DNA of 64,000 bases from Rhodospirillaceae bacterium (GTDB lineage: Bacteria; Pseudomonadota; Alphaproteobacteria; CACIAM-22H2): contig JALHMR010000013.1 of assembly GCA_022843945.1 (NCBI GenBank), positions 62,001 through 126,000 on the forward strand, given 5' to 3'. The stretch's first letter is position 1. Each line of letters opens with the position of its first letter. The notes beneath the pieces are model-generated. The model was given only the letters and a program-made list of their open reading frames with translations, was not told where the DNA came from and did not search any database. The position numbers were made by a program, and so were the translations under genes. Below are positions 9,290 to 19,517 of the stretch, piece after piece.

Positions 9290-9360
9290 GGTGAATTCCT
9301 CCCGTTACCAACTTTATTGCTTCCTTGGTAACTGAGGCCGGGCACCGGCGCAACCGTCGA

Positions 9361-9478
9361 GGGCTCTATGTCATCCCGGCTCAGCGGCGCGTGGGCGTCG
9401 CGCGAGCCGGGATCCATTATGCCGACGGTGAGATGGATCCCGGGATCTCGCCCCTGCGGGGCTCGTCCGGGATGACAG
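9361..9478. repeat. long inverted repeat with GTCATCCCGG / CCGGGATGAC ends
   Basis: Outer arms TGTCATCCCGG (about 9369) and CCGGGATGACA (about 9468) pair, with inner arms GCCGGGATCCA and TGGATCCCGGGA. This is a dispersed palindromic unit common in alphaproteobacteria, sitting downstream of the binding-protein gene at 9488-10726 and upstream of the Bug gene. Confidence 0.65.
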
Positions 9479-9487
9479 TGCTCTGAC

Positions 9488-10726
9488 TCAGCCCTTGCGC
9501 GTCGTCCCGCAGAGATCGGCGCCGTCGTTGCCGTTCACACGGTCGAGGACCTCGTGCGTGGTGCCGTCTGCCCCTTGCTGCTCGCGGACGATATAGAGCC
9601 GCTCGGGCGCGGCCGCCCGGCCGGGCTCGGCGCGGATCGGGCCGCGCGGACCGGTGAACGAGACCTGCGCGAGGGCGGCGGCGAAGATGCCGCGGTCACT
9701 GATCCGGCCGCCGTTCGCCCGGAAGGCATCGACGATCACGCGGCCGGCATCGTAGCCGCGCGCCGCATGCTCGGTCGGCAGCCGCGCGAACAACCGGGCG
9801 AAGGCGTCGCGGAAGCCGCGGTTCTCCGGCGTATCGAGCGAGGGCGAATAGTCCAATGCGCCGGTGACCGAGGCGACCTTGGCGCTGGTCGCGCCGCCGC
9901 CGATGACGCCGGGCCCGAACAGCGCCACGCGCTTGGCCAGGCCGAGCTCGCCGAACTGGCGGGCGAAGGTGCCGGCGGAATCGCCGGTGAACATGGCGAA
10001 TACCGAGTCCGCGTCCATCAGGCGCAGCTTGGCGAGATAGGGCGCGAAATCGGGGTTGTTGATCGCGACATACTCCTCACCCAGGACCTCGCCGCCGGTG
10101 GCGGTGAAACTCTTCTTGAAGGCCGCCAGGGTCTGGCGCGCGTGGAGTTCGTCGGGGGCCAGGAGGTAGATGCGCTTGGCGCTGGTGCGCACGCCGATCC
10201 AGGTCGCCAGGGGCGCCGCGATCTGCTCCTCGGCCGGCGCCAGATGCAGGACGTACGGGCTGCAGGTCGTCGAGGCGAGGACCGCGGCGCCGGGGATCGG
10301 CACCACCAGCGGCACGCGGCCGCTATCGGCGAAATCGCGCAAGGTCCTCACGTCGCGGGTCGTCGCCGGGCCGATCAGCACCTCGGCGCCGGCGGCGATC
10401 AGGCGCTTGGCCGCTTCCACCGTATCGGCCGGGTTGCGCGACGTGTCTTCGCGGATGATGGCGATCGCCTCGTCGCCGATCGCTGCCGCGGCTTCCGCCA
10501 CGGCCAGGGCGACACCGGCGGCGATGTCCTCCGAGGCGGCGGCATGACGACCGCCGGCCAGGACGAGGCCGATCTTCAAGGTCGCACGCACGGCGGGGTC
10601 GACGGTCTCCGACGTCCCGTTCGAGGTGAGCGGATTTTGAGCGCCGGCCATCCCTGCCAGCCCGGCGAGGGCGGCAAGGACGACTGCGGACGCGAAGGCG
10701 GCGCCACGCAAAGCCCGGCGTCGCAT
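9488..10726 (-). CDS. branched-chain amino-acid-type ABC transporter substrate-binding protein
   Basis: A 412-residue exported protein with an N-terminal MRRRALRGAAF signal and a long Ala-rich core ending in AGAQN. The mature part has the type 1 periplasmic-binding fold of LivK-like receptors: KIGLVLAGGRH, DIAAGVALAVAEAA, REDTSRNPADTVEAAKRLI, GPATTRDVR and a late GYDAGRVIVDAFRANGG. I start at the ATG at 10726, preceded by GGGGGG and directly before the twin arginines; a longer form to 10840 lacks support. No permease or ATPase gene is adjacent, so it may work with a distant transporter or as a sensor. Confidence 0.82.
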   Translation of the reverse strand: MRRRALRGAAFASAVVLAALAGLAGMAGAQNPLTSNGTSETVDPAVRATLKIGLVLAGGRHAAASEDIAAGVALAVAEAAAAIGDEAIAIIREDTSRNPADTVEAAKRLIAAGAEVLIGPATTRDVRTLRDFADSGRVPLVVPIPGAAVLASTTCSPYVLHLAPAEEQIAAPLATWIGVRTSAKRIYLLAPDELHARQTLAAFKKSFTATGGEVLGEEYVAINNPDFAPYLAKLRLMDADSVFAMFTGDSAGTFARQFGELGLAKRVALFGPGVIGGGATSAKVASVTGALDYSPSLDTPENRGFRDAFARLFARLPTEHAARGYDAGRVIVDAFRANGGRISDRGIFAAALAQVSFTGPRGPIRAEPGRAAAPERLYIVREQQGADGTTHEVLDRVNGNDGADLCGTTRKG

Positions 10727-11030
10727 GAATTCCCCCCGAGGGCGAACCCAGGGGGCGCGGTGATCGCGCATCCTTGACCCGGGGCCCCGCCAAAAACCGG
10801 CGGACGATACGCCGAGCTTCGCCGTTTTACAATTCGACAAGAGTTAATGGACCTCGTTCAAACCCGGTTCCGGTCCTTCCAAGGCGACATAGGGAGAGCT
10901 GTTCCGGTTCGCGCCCCTCCTCTTTCGGCCAGGTCCCAAAATTCGGGCCATAAAGCTTAATCATCAAGACGCAGGCCCGGCTTGCCTGTAATTTCCCCCC
11001 ATATCACCCCTTCCCGGAGTTCGTTAACTC
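10727..11030. other. divergent intergenic region upstream of cold-shock gene
   Basis: About 300 bases between the leftward binding-protein gene and the rightward cold-shock gene. It is more AT-rich than its neighbours around 10830-10850 and 10935-10975. It contains no convincing open frame. It should hold both promoters and a long 5' leader for the cold-shock gene, which is usual in that family, but I could not fix a promoter. Confidence 0.5.
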
Positions 11031-11561
11031 ATGGCCCATCCGTCGTTCCAACCGCTCAGCAGCACCGGCAATACGGTCGAAGCCACCGTCAAATGGTTCA
11101 ATACGACCAAGGGTTTCGGCTTCGTCGCCGTGGCGGATGGCAGCGAGGCGTTCCTGCACATGTCGGCCCTCGAGGCCGCCGGCCTGCCCGCCCCGCGCGA
11201 AGGGGCGGTGATGAAATGCGAGGTCGGCCCGGGCAAGAAGGGCCCGCAGGTCACCCGGGTCATCGAGGTCACCGGCGGCGTCGGCGCGCCGGCGGCGCGG
11301 GCCCCCTCGAGCAGCCACGCCGCCCCGCTCGATGCCGCGATGCTGGCTAACACCGTCCAGGTCGAAGGCTCGGTCAAATGGTTCAGCCCCGAGCGCGGCT
11401 ACGGCTTCGTCACCCCCGATGACGGCGGCGACAACGTCTTCCTGCACAGCGACTGCCTGCGCCGGGCGGGGGTCCAGTCGATCGACACCGACCAGCGGGT
11501 CGCGCTGACCGTGGCCACCACGCATAAGGGCCGCGAAGCGCGCGCCATGCGCCTGCTATAG
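11031..11561 (+). CDS. tandem cold-shock domain protein
   Basis: A 176-residue protein with two cold-shock (OB-fold) domains joined by an Ala/Pro/Ser-rich linker. Domain 1 (about 15-80) has VKWFNTTKGFGFV and an AFLHMS motif; domain 2 (about 108-176) has VKWFSPERGYGFVTP and NVFLHSD. KGFGFV and RGYGFV are RNP1 and the FLH segments RNP2, the single-stranded RNA/DNA contact surfaces. It probably acts as an RNA chaperone or antiterminator. Double-CSD proteins of this size are typical of Alphaproteobacteria (single-domain CspA is about 70 residues). Confidence 0.93.
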   Translation: MAHPSFQPLSSTGNTVEATVKWFNTTKGFGFVAVADGSEAFLHMSALEAAGLPAPREGAVMKCEVGPGKKGPQVTRVIEVTGGVGAPAARAPSSSHAAPLDAAMLANTVQVEGSVKWFSPERGYGFVTPDDGGDNVFLHSDCLRRAGVQSIDTDQRVALTVATTHKGREARAMRLL

Positions 11562-11620
11562 GCTGCGCTTCAAGCGTCGGGGACCTGCCCTTCGGACTGA
11601 CGCCCCTACGGCACGCCTGA

Positions 11621-12214
11621 ATGCTTGCGGAGATTCTCGACGGACGGGTGGCGAGCTTCGTCGTCTTTGACCTGGAGATGACGGCCTGGGAAGGCAGCCT
11701 CGCCCGCGACTGGAGCGGCCCGGGCGAGTTCCCGGAAATCGTGCAGATCGGCGCCGTCAGGATCGAGACCGCGCCCGGGTGGCGCGAGACGGCGGCGCTC
11801 GACATCCTGGTCCGCCCGAAATTCTGCCCGGTTCTCAGCCGCTATTTCACCGCCCTGACCGGCATCGACCAGGCACAGGTCGACGCGTCGGGAATCCCCT
11901 TCGCGGAGGCGCTCCAGCGCTTCGCCGGGTTCGTCGGCCACGATCCGGCTCTCGCCTTCGGCCGCGACGGGCCAATCCTCGAGAGGAACTGCCGCCAGTA
12001 CGGGCTGCCGTCGCCGCTCGCGGGCTCGATCCACGATATCCGCACCGATCTCTGTCAGCGCTTTGGCATCCCCCTGGTCATGAGCAGCGAGCTTCCCGGT
12101 GTCCTGGGGTTCGAAGTCAGCGGGCGCAGCCATGACGGGCTTTCCGACGCCCGCGCCGTGGCGAACGCCATCCGGCGCCTGCCCGCGAGTCAGCCCGGCG
12201 ACCAGCTGCGGTAA
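11621..12214 (+). CDS. DEDDh-family 3'-5' exonuclease, C-terminus replaced
   Basis: A 197-residue exonuclease-like protein. Exo I is FDLEMTAW (Asp17, Glu19), an intermediate Asp lies in the GHDPALAFGRDGP segment, and Exo III is SHDGLSDARA (His and Asp). These acidic residues and His coordinate the two metals of DnaQ/RNase T-like exonucleases. The last ten residues (PASQPGDQLR) are encoded by bases that overlap the convergent deaminase gene. A second copy of the gene's final 143 bases, with its own ending RRLPG and stop, lies 689 bases downstream, so the original C-terminus was probably displaced by an insertion. Activity is likely kept because all motifs precede the junction. Confidence 0.75.
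   Translation: MLAEILDGRVASFVVFDLEMTAWEGSLARDWSGPGEFPEIVQIGAVRIETAPGWRETAALDILVRPKFCPVLSRYFTALTGIDQAQVDASGIPFAEALQRFAGFVGHDPALAFGRDGPILERNCRQYGLPSPLAGSIHDIRTDLCQRFGIPLVMSSELPGVLGFEVSGRSHDGLSDARAVANAIRRLPASQPGDQLR
12041..12183 (+). repeat. direct repeat copy 1 (exonuclease 3' end)
   Basis: These 143 bases recur at 12730-12872 without any gap and with only about three base differences. Copy 1 lies inside the intact exonuclease gene, copy 2 beyond the deaminase gene. The pair therefore brackets the inserted deaminase segment. Confidence 0.95.
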
Positions 12215-12663
12215 GCCTCCAGCGCCGCGGCGTGAAGCGTCTCGATACGCTCGCTCTTCAACGGCTGCGTCTCGAGCGGCAGCTGCAGATAACGGGCGAT
12301 CTTGACGTTGTCGAACCCGGCGGCATCGGCATCTTCCGGCAGGCAGGCATAGTACAATTTGCTCACCTTCGCCCAATACAACGCCGCCAGGCACATCGGG
12401 CAGGGCACCGAGATATTGTAGATCTCGCAACCGGAGAGATCGGCCGTGCCCAGGCGCTGCGCGGCCGCCCGCAGGCCCACCATCTCGCCATGCGCCGTCG
12501 GGTCCCGGGTCGAGCGAACCTGGTTGAAGCCCTCGGCCACGACCTCGCCATTCTTGACGATCACGCAGCCAAATGGCCCGCCGGAGCCGCTGGCGACGGC
12601 ATGCCGCGCGAGCTCGATGGCCCGGCCCATGAAAATCAGCTTTTGCGCCGTTCCGTGTTGCAC
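12190..12663 (-). CDS. guanine deaminase-like / nucleoside deaminase (zinc CDA fold)
   Basis: A zinc-dependent deaminase of the GuaD/TadA-like group. GGPFGCVIVKNGE opens the fold, TAHGEM supplies the zinc His and proton-shuttle Glu, and VPCPMCLAALYW supplies the two zinc cysteines. A C-terminal tail ending in AYRSWSPG resembles Bacillus GuaD. The start is uncertain. I prefer GTG at 12663, because the residues before the ATG at 12630 (QKLIF) align with the first helix of guanine deaminases and are kept in the degenerate copy at 13951-14112. It is inserted between two copies of the exonuclease 3' end and its last 25 bases overlap that gene. Confidence 0.85.
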   Translation of the reverse strand: MQHGTAQKLIFMGRAIELARHAVASGSGGPFGCVIVKNGEVVAEGFNQVRSTRDPTAHGEMVGLRAAAQRLGTADLSGCEIYNISVPCPMCLAALYWAKVSKLYYACLPEDADAAGFDNVKIARYLQLPLETQPLKSERIETLHAAALEAYRSWSPG

Positions 12664-12729
12664 CACGGAGGAGATGCATACGGCGGGCCAACCGCGTTCA
12701 CGCGTAATGGGGTCAGAGTGGTTTTCGCA

Positions 12730-12879
12730 CGCACCGATCTCTGTCAGCGCTTCGGCATCCCTCTGGTCATGAGCAGCGAGCTTCCCGGTGTCCCGGGGTT
12801 CGAAGTCAGCGGGCGCAGCCATGACGGGCTTTCCGACGCCCGCGCCGTGGCGAACGCCATCCGGCGCCTGCCGGGATGA
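12730..12879 (+). pseudogene. displaced 3' end of the DEDDh exonuclease
   Basis: The frame encodes the exonuclease C-terminus from RTDLCQRFGIP through SHDGLSDARAVANAIRRLP and then GGA TGA. It lacks the N-terminal two thirds, including the DxE motif, so it cannot be an enzyme. It looks like the original gene ending left behind when the deaminase segment was inserted. Just upstream (12712-12736) is GGGGTCAGAGTGG, a string I associate with the ends of REP-like mobile units, which is only suggestive. Confidence 0.85.
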
Positions 12880-12918
12880 GACGCCCCTCCCGCCGGCCCG
12901 AGCCTGCTAGATTGCGGC

Positions 12919-13881
12919 ATGCCCGCTGTCATCCCCGTCATCGATCTGGCGCCGCTGTTTGGCGGCGGCACGGAGGGTGAGAAAGCCGTCGCCGCCGCCA
13001 TCGGCCAGGCCTGCCGCGATCGCGGCTTCTTCTATGTGCGGAACCACGGCGTGCCGGAGGCGCTCGTCACCGGGCTGTTCGCTGCCGGGGCGGCATTCTT
13101 CGCGCTGCCGGAACAGGAGAAAGGGGCCGTATCGATCACCCGCTCGCCGCACAATCGCGGCTACGTGCCGCTGGAAGGCGAGGCGCTCGATCCCAGCCGC
13201 CCGGGCGATGCCAAGGAAGCGTTCAATATCGGGCGCGAGCTCGCCGCCGACGATCCCGATCTCCTCGCCGGCACGCCGTTCCACGGCATGAACCAATGGC
13301 CGTCGTTGCCCGGCTTCCGCGACACGCTAACAGCCTATTTCGTCGCCCAGCAGCGCCTGTGCGAGGCGCTGCATCGCTGCTTCGCGCTCGATCTCGGCCT
13401 GAAGCCGGATTTCTTCGCAGCCCATATCGACCGGCCGCTGGCTACCTTGCGCCTGCTGCATTATCCGCCGCATCCCGGCCTGTTCGACGGCGGCCAGTAT
13501 GGGGCGGCGCCGCATACCGATTACGGCAACGTCACCATCCTCGCCCAGGACGATTGCGGCGGGCTCGAGGTGCAGGCCCGCGACGGCACCTGGATCGACG
13601 CCGTCCCCATTCCCGGCACCTTCGTCTGCAATATCGGCGACTGCCTGATGCGCTGGAGCAACGACACTTACGTCTCCACGCCGCACCGCGTGGTCAATCG
13701 CTCCGGCCGCGAGCGGGCCTCGGCCGCCTTCTTCTTCGATCCCAATGCCGCGGCCCCGGTCGTCTGCCTGCCGACCTGCGCCACGGCGGAACGGCCGCCG
13801 CGCTACGCGCCGACGACCGGGGCGGCTTACCTGCGCGAGAAGCTCGACGCGACGTATGCGTTTCGCCGCAAGCCGGCGTAG
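12919..13881 (+). CDS. 2-oxoglutarate/Fe(II)-dependent dioxygenase (isopenicillin N synthase-like)
   Basis: A 320-residue enzyme of the IPNS/plant-type 2OG oxygenase family. The N-terminal DIOX_N part has DRGFFYVRNHGVPE. The catalytic barrel has the iron triad His-x-Asp in APHTDYGN and the distal His in STPHRVVN, with the 2OG-binding Arg-x-Ser in GRERASAAFF. It hydroxylates or oxidises a small molecule in the cytoplasm. ATG at 12919 begins the conserved PVIDLAPL strand. It appears monocistronic; its substrate cannot be inferred from its neighbours. Confidence 0.9.
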   Translation: MPAVIPVIDLAPLFGGGTEGEKAVAAAIGQACRDRGFFYVRNHGVPEALVTGLFAAGAAFFALPEQEKGAVSITRSPHNRGYVPLEGEALDPSRPGDAKEAFNIGRELAADDPDLLAGTPFHGMNQWPSLPGFRDTLTAYFVAQQRLCEALHRCFALDLGLKPDFFAAHIDRPLATLRLLHYPPHPGLFDGGQYGAAPHTDYGNVTILAQDDCGGLEVQARDGTWIDAVPIPGTFVCNIGDCLMRWSNDTYVSTPHRVVNRSGRERASAAFFFDPNAAAPVVCLPTCATAERPPRYAPTTGAAYLREKLDATYAFRRKPA

Positions 13882-13950
13882 CCGCTTTACGCCGCCGACG
13901 AGGCGGAGATTTCACTTCTCACCCAGGCCAAACGAAACGGGGCGGACCCT

Positions 13951-14112
13951 CTTCGCCCAATACAGCGCCGCCAGGCACATCGGGCAGGGCACCGAGATAT
14001 TGTAGATCTCGCAACCGGAGAGATCGGCCGAGCTCGATGGCCCGGCCCATGAAAATCAGCTTTTGCGGCATGTCGTTCATGACACGGGGGAATACGCACG
14101 TGGCGGGCCAGC
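13951..14112 (-). pseudogene. degenerate second copy of the deaminase gene
   Basis: On the minus strand this carries the deaminase beginning (QKLIFMGRAIEL preceded by ATG AAC GAC ATG CCG). After an internal deletion it continues with the sequence encoding SGCEIYNISVPCPMC. Compared with the intact gene, bases corresponding to 12447-12610 (about 164) are missing, which removes the PFG and HGE motifs and shifts the frame. The upstream flank also aligns with that of the intact gene but is diverged, so the whole 5' region was duplicated. Confidence 0.8.
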
Positions 14113-14243
14113 CAAGGGCGGACCCGCACCCATCCTTTTGCGCCAGCGCCAGTCCGTCACCCGAAGGGGTTAAACTGGTCAATCAAGACTTAAGGTGGTC
14201 TACTGAGCCCCTGGGAAGAGCAGGGGGAGGGCCGAAAGATACC

Positions 14244-14263
14244 ACTGTTCGTTACCGAACAGT
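14244..14263. promoter_or_regulatory. perfect 20-base palindrome, candidate operator
   Basis: ACTGTTCG-TTAC-CGAACAGT has 8-base arms around a 4-base spacer. It lies about 125 bases before the CheB-CheR gene in a gene-free stretch (14113-14387) in which I see no other feature. Size and symmetry fit a TetR-type dimer site. No regulator gene is adjacent, so the binding protein is unknown. Confidence 0.4.
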
Positions 14264-14387
14264 TCGCACGGCTACAATAAAGCAGCCGCGTTTCCTTCTT
14301 GGTGAATGCCGCGAACATGAAACGCACCCCCCCCCGCGGGTTCGGCGACGCCGGCCACGACGCGCCGATGAGGCGGGCTGACAGGCC

Positions 14388-17144
<2,757 letters not shown>

Positions 17145-17861
17145 CCGTGTCGCCGATCCGCGATGCCGCCGGCAAGGTCACCGGCGCCTCGAAGATTGCC
17201 CGCAACGTCGCCGACCGCCTGCTGGCCGAGAAGCACAAGAACCTGCTGATCGCCGAGCTCGACCACCGCGTCAAGAACACGCTGGCCATCGTTACTTCGC
17301 TGATTTCGCAGACCTTACGGACGGCCACTACACCGGAGGCGTTCGCCCGGATCATCGAGGGTCGGGTCCAGGCCTTGAGCCGGGCCCACACCCTGTTGAC
17401 CCGCAGCAGCTGGGACCACGCGAGCCTGGATGAGGTGATCGAGGGCGAGCTGGCGCCCTACCGCAACGGCAACGGCAAGAACGTCGTGATCGGCGGCGCC
17501 GGCCGCGTGATGCTGGCGCCCAAGGCCGTTACGGCATTGACCATGGCGCTTCACGAGCTCGCCACCAACGCGGCGAAGTACGGAGCGCTGTCGGTTCCGG
17601 GAGGCCGTATCGCGGTGACCTGGAGCGTGGTCGATGCCAGCAAGCAGCCGCGCCTGTTCCTCGAATGGATCGAGGGCGGCGGGCCGCCGGTGACGGCGCC
17701 GACGCGCCGGGGCTTCGGCAGCGAGTTGATCGAGCGGGCCCTGATCTACGAGCTGGAAGCCACGGTGAAGCGTGAGTTTCCCGCCGGGGGGTGCGTTGCC
17801 GCATCGACTTCGCCCTCTCCCCCGGGACGGGCCAAGTGCAGCCTGTTCAGGAGGATACGCC

Positions 17862-18239
17862 ATGACGCCGCTGCCGGACGTGGAATCCAAAGGGCTGCGC
17901 ATCCTCCTGGTCGAGGACCAGGCGATGATCGCCATGGCGATGGAGCAACACCTGCGGGACCTGGGCTGCGCGGTCGTGGGCCCCGTCGCCAGATTGGACG
18001 CGGCGCTGCTTCTGGCGCGCCAGGAGGAGCTGGACGCGGCCATTCTCGATGTCGATCTCGGCGGCATCAAGGTCTACCCGGTGGCCGAAGCGCTGCGCGC
18101 GCGGAGCATCCCGTTTATGTTCCTGACAGGCTACAGCGGCTCGACCCTGCCCGTGGAATGGCATGCCTACCTTTGCTTCGGCAAACCCTTCGGACGCGAC
18201 GAGCTGGAGAGATTTATCAGCAGCCTGCCCGGGCGGTGA
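17862..18239 (+). CDS. single-domain response regulator
   Basis: A 125-residue receiver domain with no output domain. LLVEDQAMIA holds the acidic pair, the phosphoacceptor Asp is in AAILDVDLGG, the Thr position is in MFLTGYSG, and the Lys is in CFGKPFGRDEL. Start ATG follows AGGAGG by 7 bases and overlaps the repaired stop of the kinase, so it is the natural partner of the upstream HWE kinase. HWE kinases often pair with such free receivers, which pass phosphate on or act by protein contact. Confidence 0.9.
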   Translation: MTPLPDVESKGLRILLVEDQAMIAMAMEQHLRDLGCAVVGPVARLDAALLLARQEELDAAILDVDLGGIKVYPVAEALRARSIPFMFLTGYSGSTLPVEWHAYLCFGKPFGRDELERFISSLPGR

Positions 18240-18263
18240 CGGCACGAGCGGGGCCGCCGCACT

Positions 18264-18342
18264 CACCCGTCACCCCGGCGGAGGCCGGGGGCCAGATATC
18301 CGACAAAGACTGGATGCCGGCCTTCGCCGGCATGACGGAATA
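18264..18342. repeat. palindromic intergenic repeat (CGTCACCCCGG type)
   Basis: GTCACCCCGGCGGAGGCCGGGG is followed by a second hairpin ATGCCGGCCTTCGCCGGCAT and then GACGG. It belongs to the same general class of dispersed alphaproteobacterial repeats as those near 31649 and 32060, and sits between the response regulator and the CheB gene. Confidence 0.65.
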
Positions 18343-18426
18343 GGAGGGTGACGGCACGAGCGGAGCCGCCAGCCGTTATAGAGAGGCCAGGGTCGCGCAC
18401 GGGGGGATCGTCGAAGGAGCATTCCG

Positions 18427-19437
18427 ATGGCACCCCGCGGACATCCTATTGTGGTTATCGGCACCTCGGCCGGTGGGCTGGAGGCGCTCGATCGGGTGAT
18501 CGGCGGGTTGCCGCCTGATCTGCCGGCGTCGATCTTCATCGTCCAGCATATGGCGCCCGAGAGCGACGCAGGCGTATTGGTCGACCGGCTGAGCCGGCAC
18601 AAGAATTTCGACTGCCGGCTGGCGCGCAACGGCGAGACCTTCCGGCAGGGCCGGCTCTACGTCGCGCCGGCCGACTACCATCTCCTGGTGAAAAAGGGGA
18701 CCCTGCTGGTCACCAAGGGGGCCCGGGAGAACCGCTACCGGCCGGCGATCGACCCGCTGTTCCGCTCGGCCGCGGTGGCGCACGGCTCGGGCGTCATCGG
18801 CGTGGTCCTGACGGGACTGCTCGACGACGGCACGGCCGGCCTGCTCGCCATCCACAAATGCGGCGGCGTCACGGTCGTCCAGGATCCCGGCGACGCCGCC
18901 TATCCCGACATGCCGCAAAGCGCCCTCAATCATCTCAAGGTCGACCATTGCGTGCCGGCGGCGGAGATGGGTGCGCTGCTCGCAGAACTCGTCCGTCGGC
19001 CGGCCAGCCGAAAGAAGGCGGTCCCCGAGGACATCCGCACCGAGGCCCGGATCGCCGAGCGCGTCCTGAGCGATGTGGCGCAGGTGGAAGGCTTGGGTAG
19101 CCAGGTTCCCTACAACTGCCCGAATTGCAGCGGACCGCTCTGGCTGATGGACAGTCCCGGCATTCAGCGTTACCGCTGCCATACCGGCCACTCGTTCACG
19201 GCCTCGGCCCTGCTCACCGGTCAATCCGAGAAGATCGAGGAAGCCTTGTGGATCTGCCTGCGCATGCTGGAAGAACGCAAGAACCTGTTGAACAACCTGG
19301 TGCAAAAGGAGACGCGGCCAGAGGCGCGGCGCTCCTACGCCGACCGCCTGAAAGAAGCCGAAGGACACGCCGAGAGCGTCAGAAACCTGCTGCTGGTCCG
19401 CAGCGATGGGAAGCCTGGCACGGCCTCCAACGTCTGA
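18427..19437 (+). CDS. stand-alone CheB methylesterase with C-terminal zinc-ribbon-like region
   Basis: A 336-residue protein. The CheB catalytic domain (about 1-190) has Ser in VIGTSAGGLEA, His in IVQHMAPES and Asp in LTGLLDDGTAG, but no N-terminal receiver domain. The C-terminal part has paired cysteines and histidines (NCPNCSG, then RCHTGHSF), which look like a small metal-binding ribbon, followed by a helical tail. Receiver-less CheB proteins occur beside sensory fusion proteins such as the one at 14388. It would demethylate or deamidate receptor glutamates. A ribosome site AGGAG lies before the ATG. Confidence 0.88.
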   Translation: MAPRGHPIVVIGTSAGGLEALDRVIGGLPPDLPASIFIVQHMAPESDAGVLVDRLSRHKNFDCRLARNGETFRQGRLYVAPADYHLLVKKGTLLVTKGARENRYRPAIDPLFRSAAVAHGSGVIGVVLTGLLDDGTAGLLAIHKCGGVTVVQDPGDAAYPDMPQSALNHLKVDHCVPAAEMGALLAELVRRPASRKKAVPEDIRTEARIAERVLSDVAQVEGLGSQVPYNCPNCSGPLWLMDSPGIQRYRCHTGHSFTASALLTGQSEKIEEALWICLRMLEERKNLLNNLVQKETRPEARRSYADRLKEAEGHAESVRNLLLVRSDGKPGTASNV

Positions 19438-19459
19438 TCCCGCGGAATCCAACCCACAA

Positions 19460-19492
19460 ACGAAAACGGGGCGGACCCGAAGGTCCGCCCCG
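19460..19492 (-). terminator. intrinsic terminator for the degP operon
   Basis: An 11-base-pair stem (CGGGGCGGACC / GGTCCGCCCCG) with a 4-base loop lies just after the degP stop. On the minus strand it is followed by TTTTCGTTTG. The matching side on the plus strand has no T run, so it mainly ends leftward transcription. Confidence 0.75.
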
Positions 19493-19517
19493 CGTCTTCA
19501 TCGCATCGAGGTAGGTT

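Noticed and set aside
12712-12736. GGGGTCAGAGTGG as an insertion-sequence end
   Set aside because: No matching inverted end, target duplication or transposase is present; recorded only as a hint in the adjoining entry.
17866-18343. Continuation of the kinase frame to 18343 in the same frame as the HWE domain
   Set aside because: It overlaps the well-formed response regulator and is Arg/Gly-rich shadow sequence produced by the missing G.
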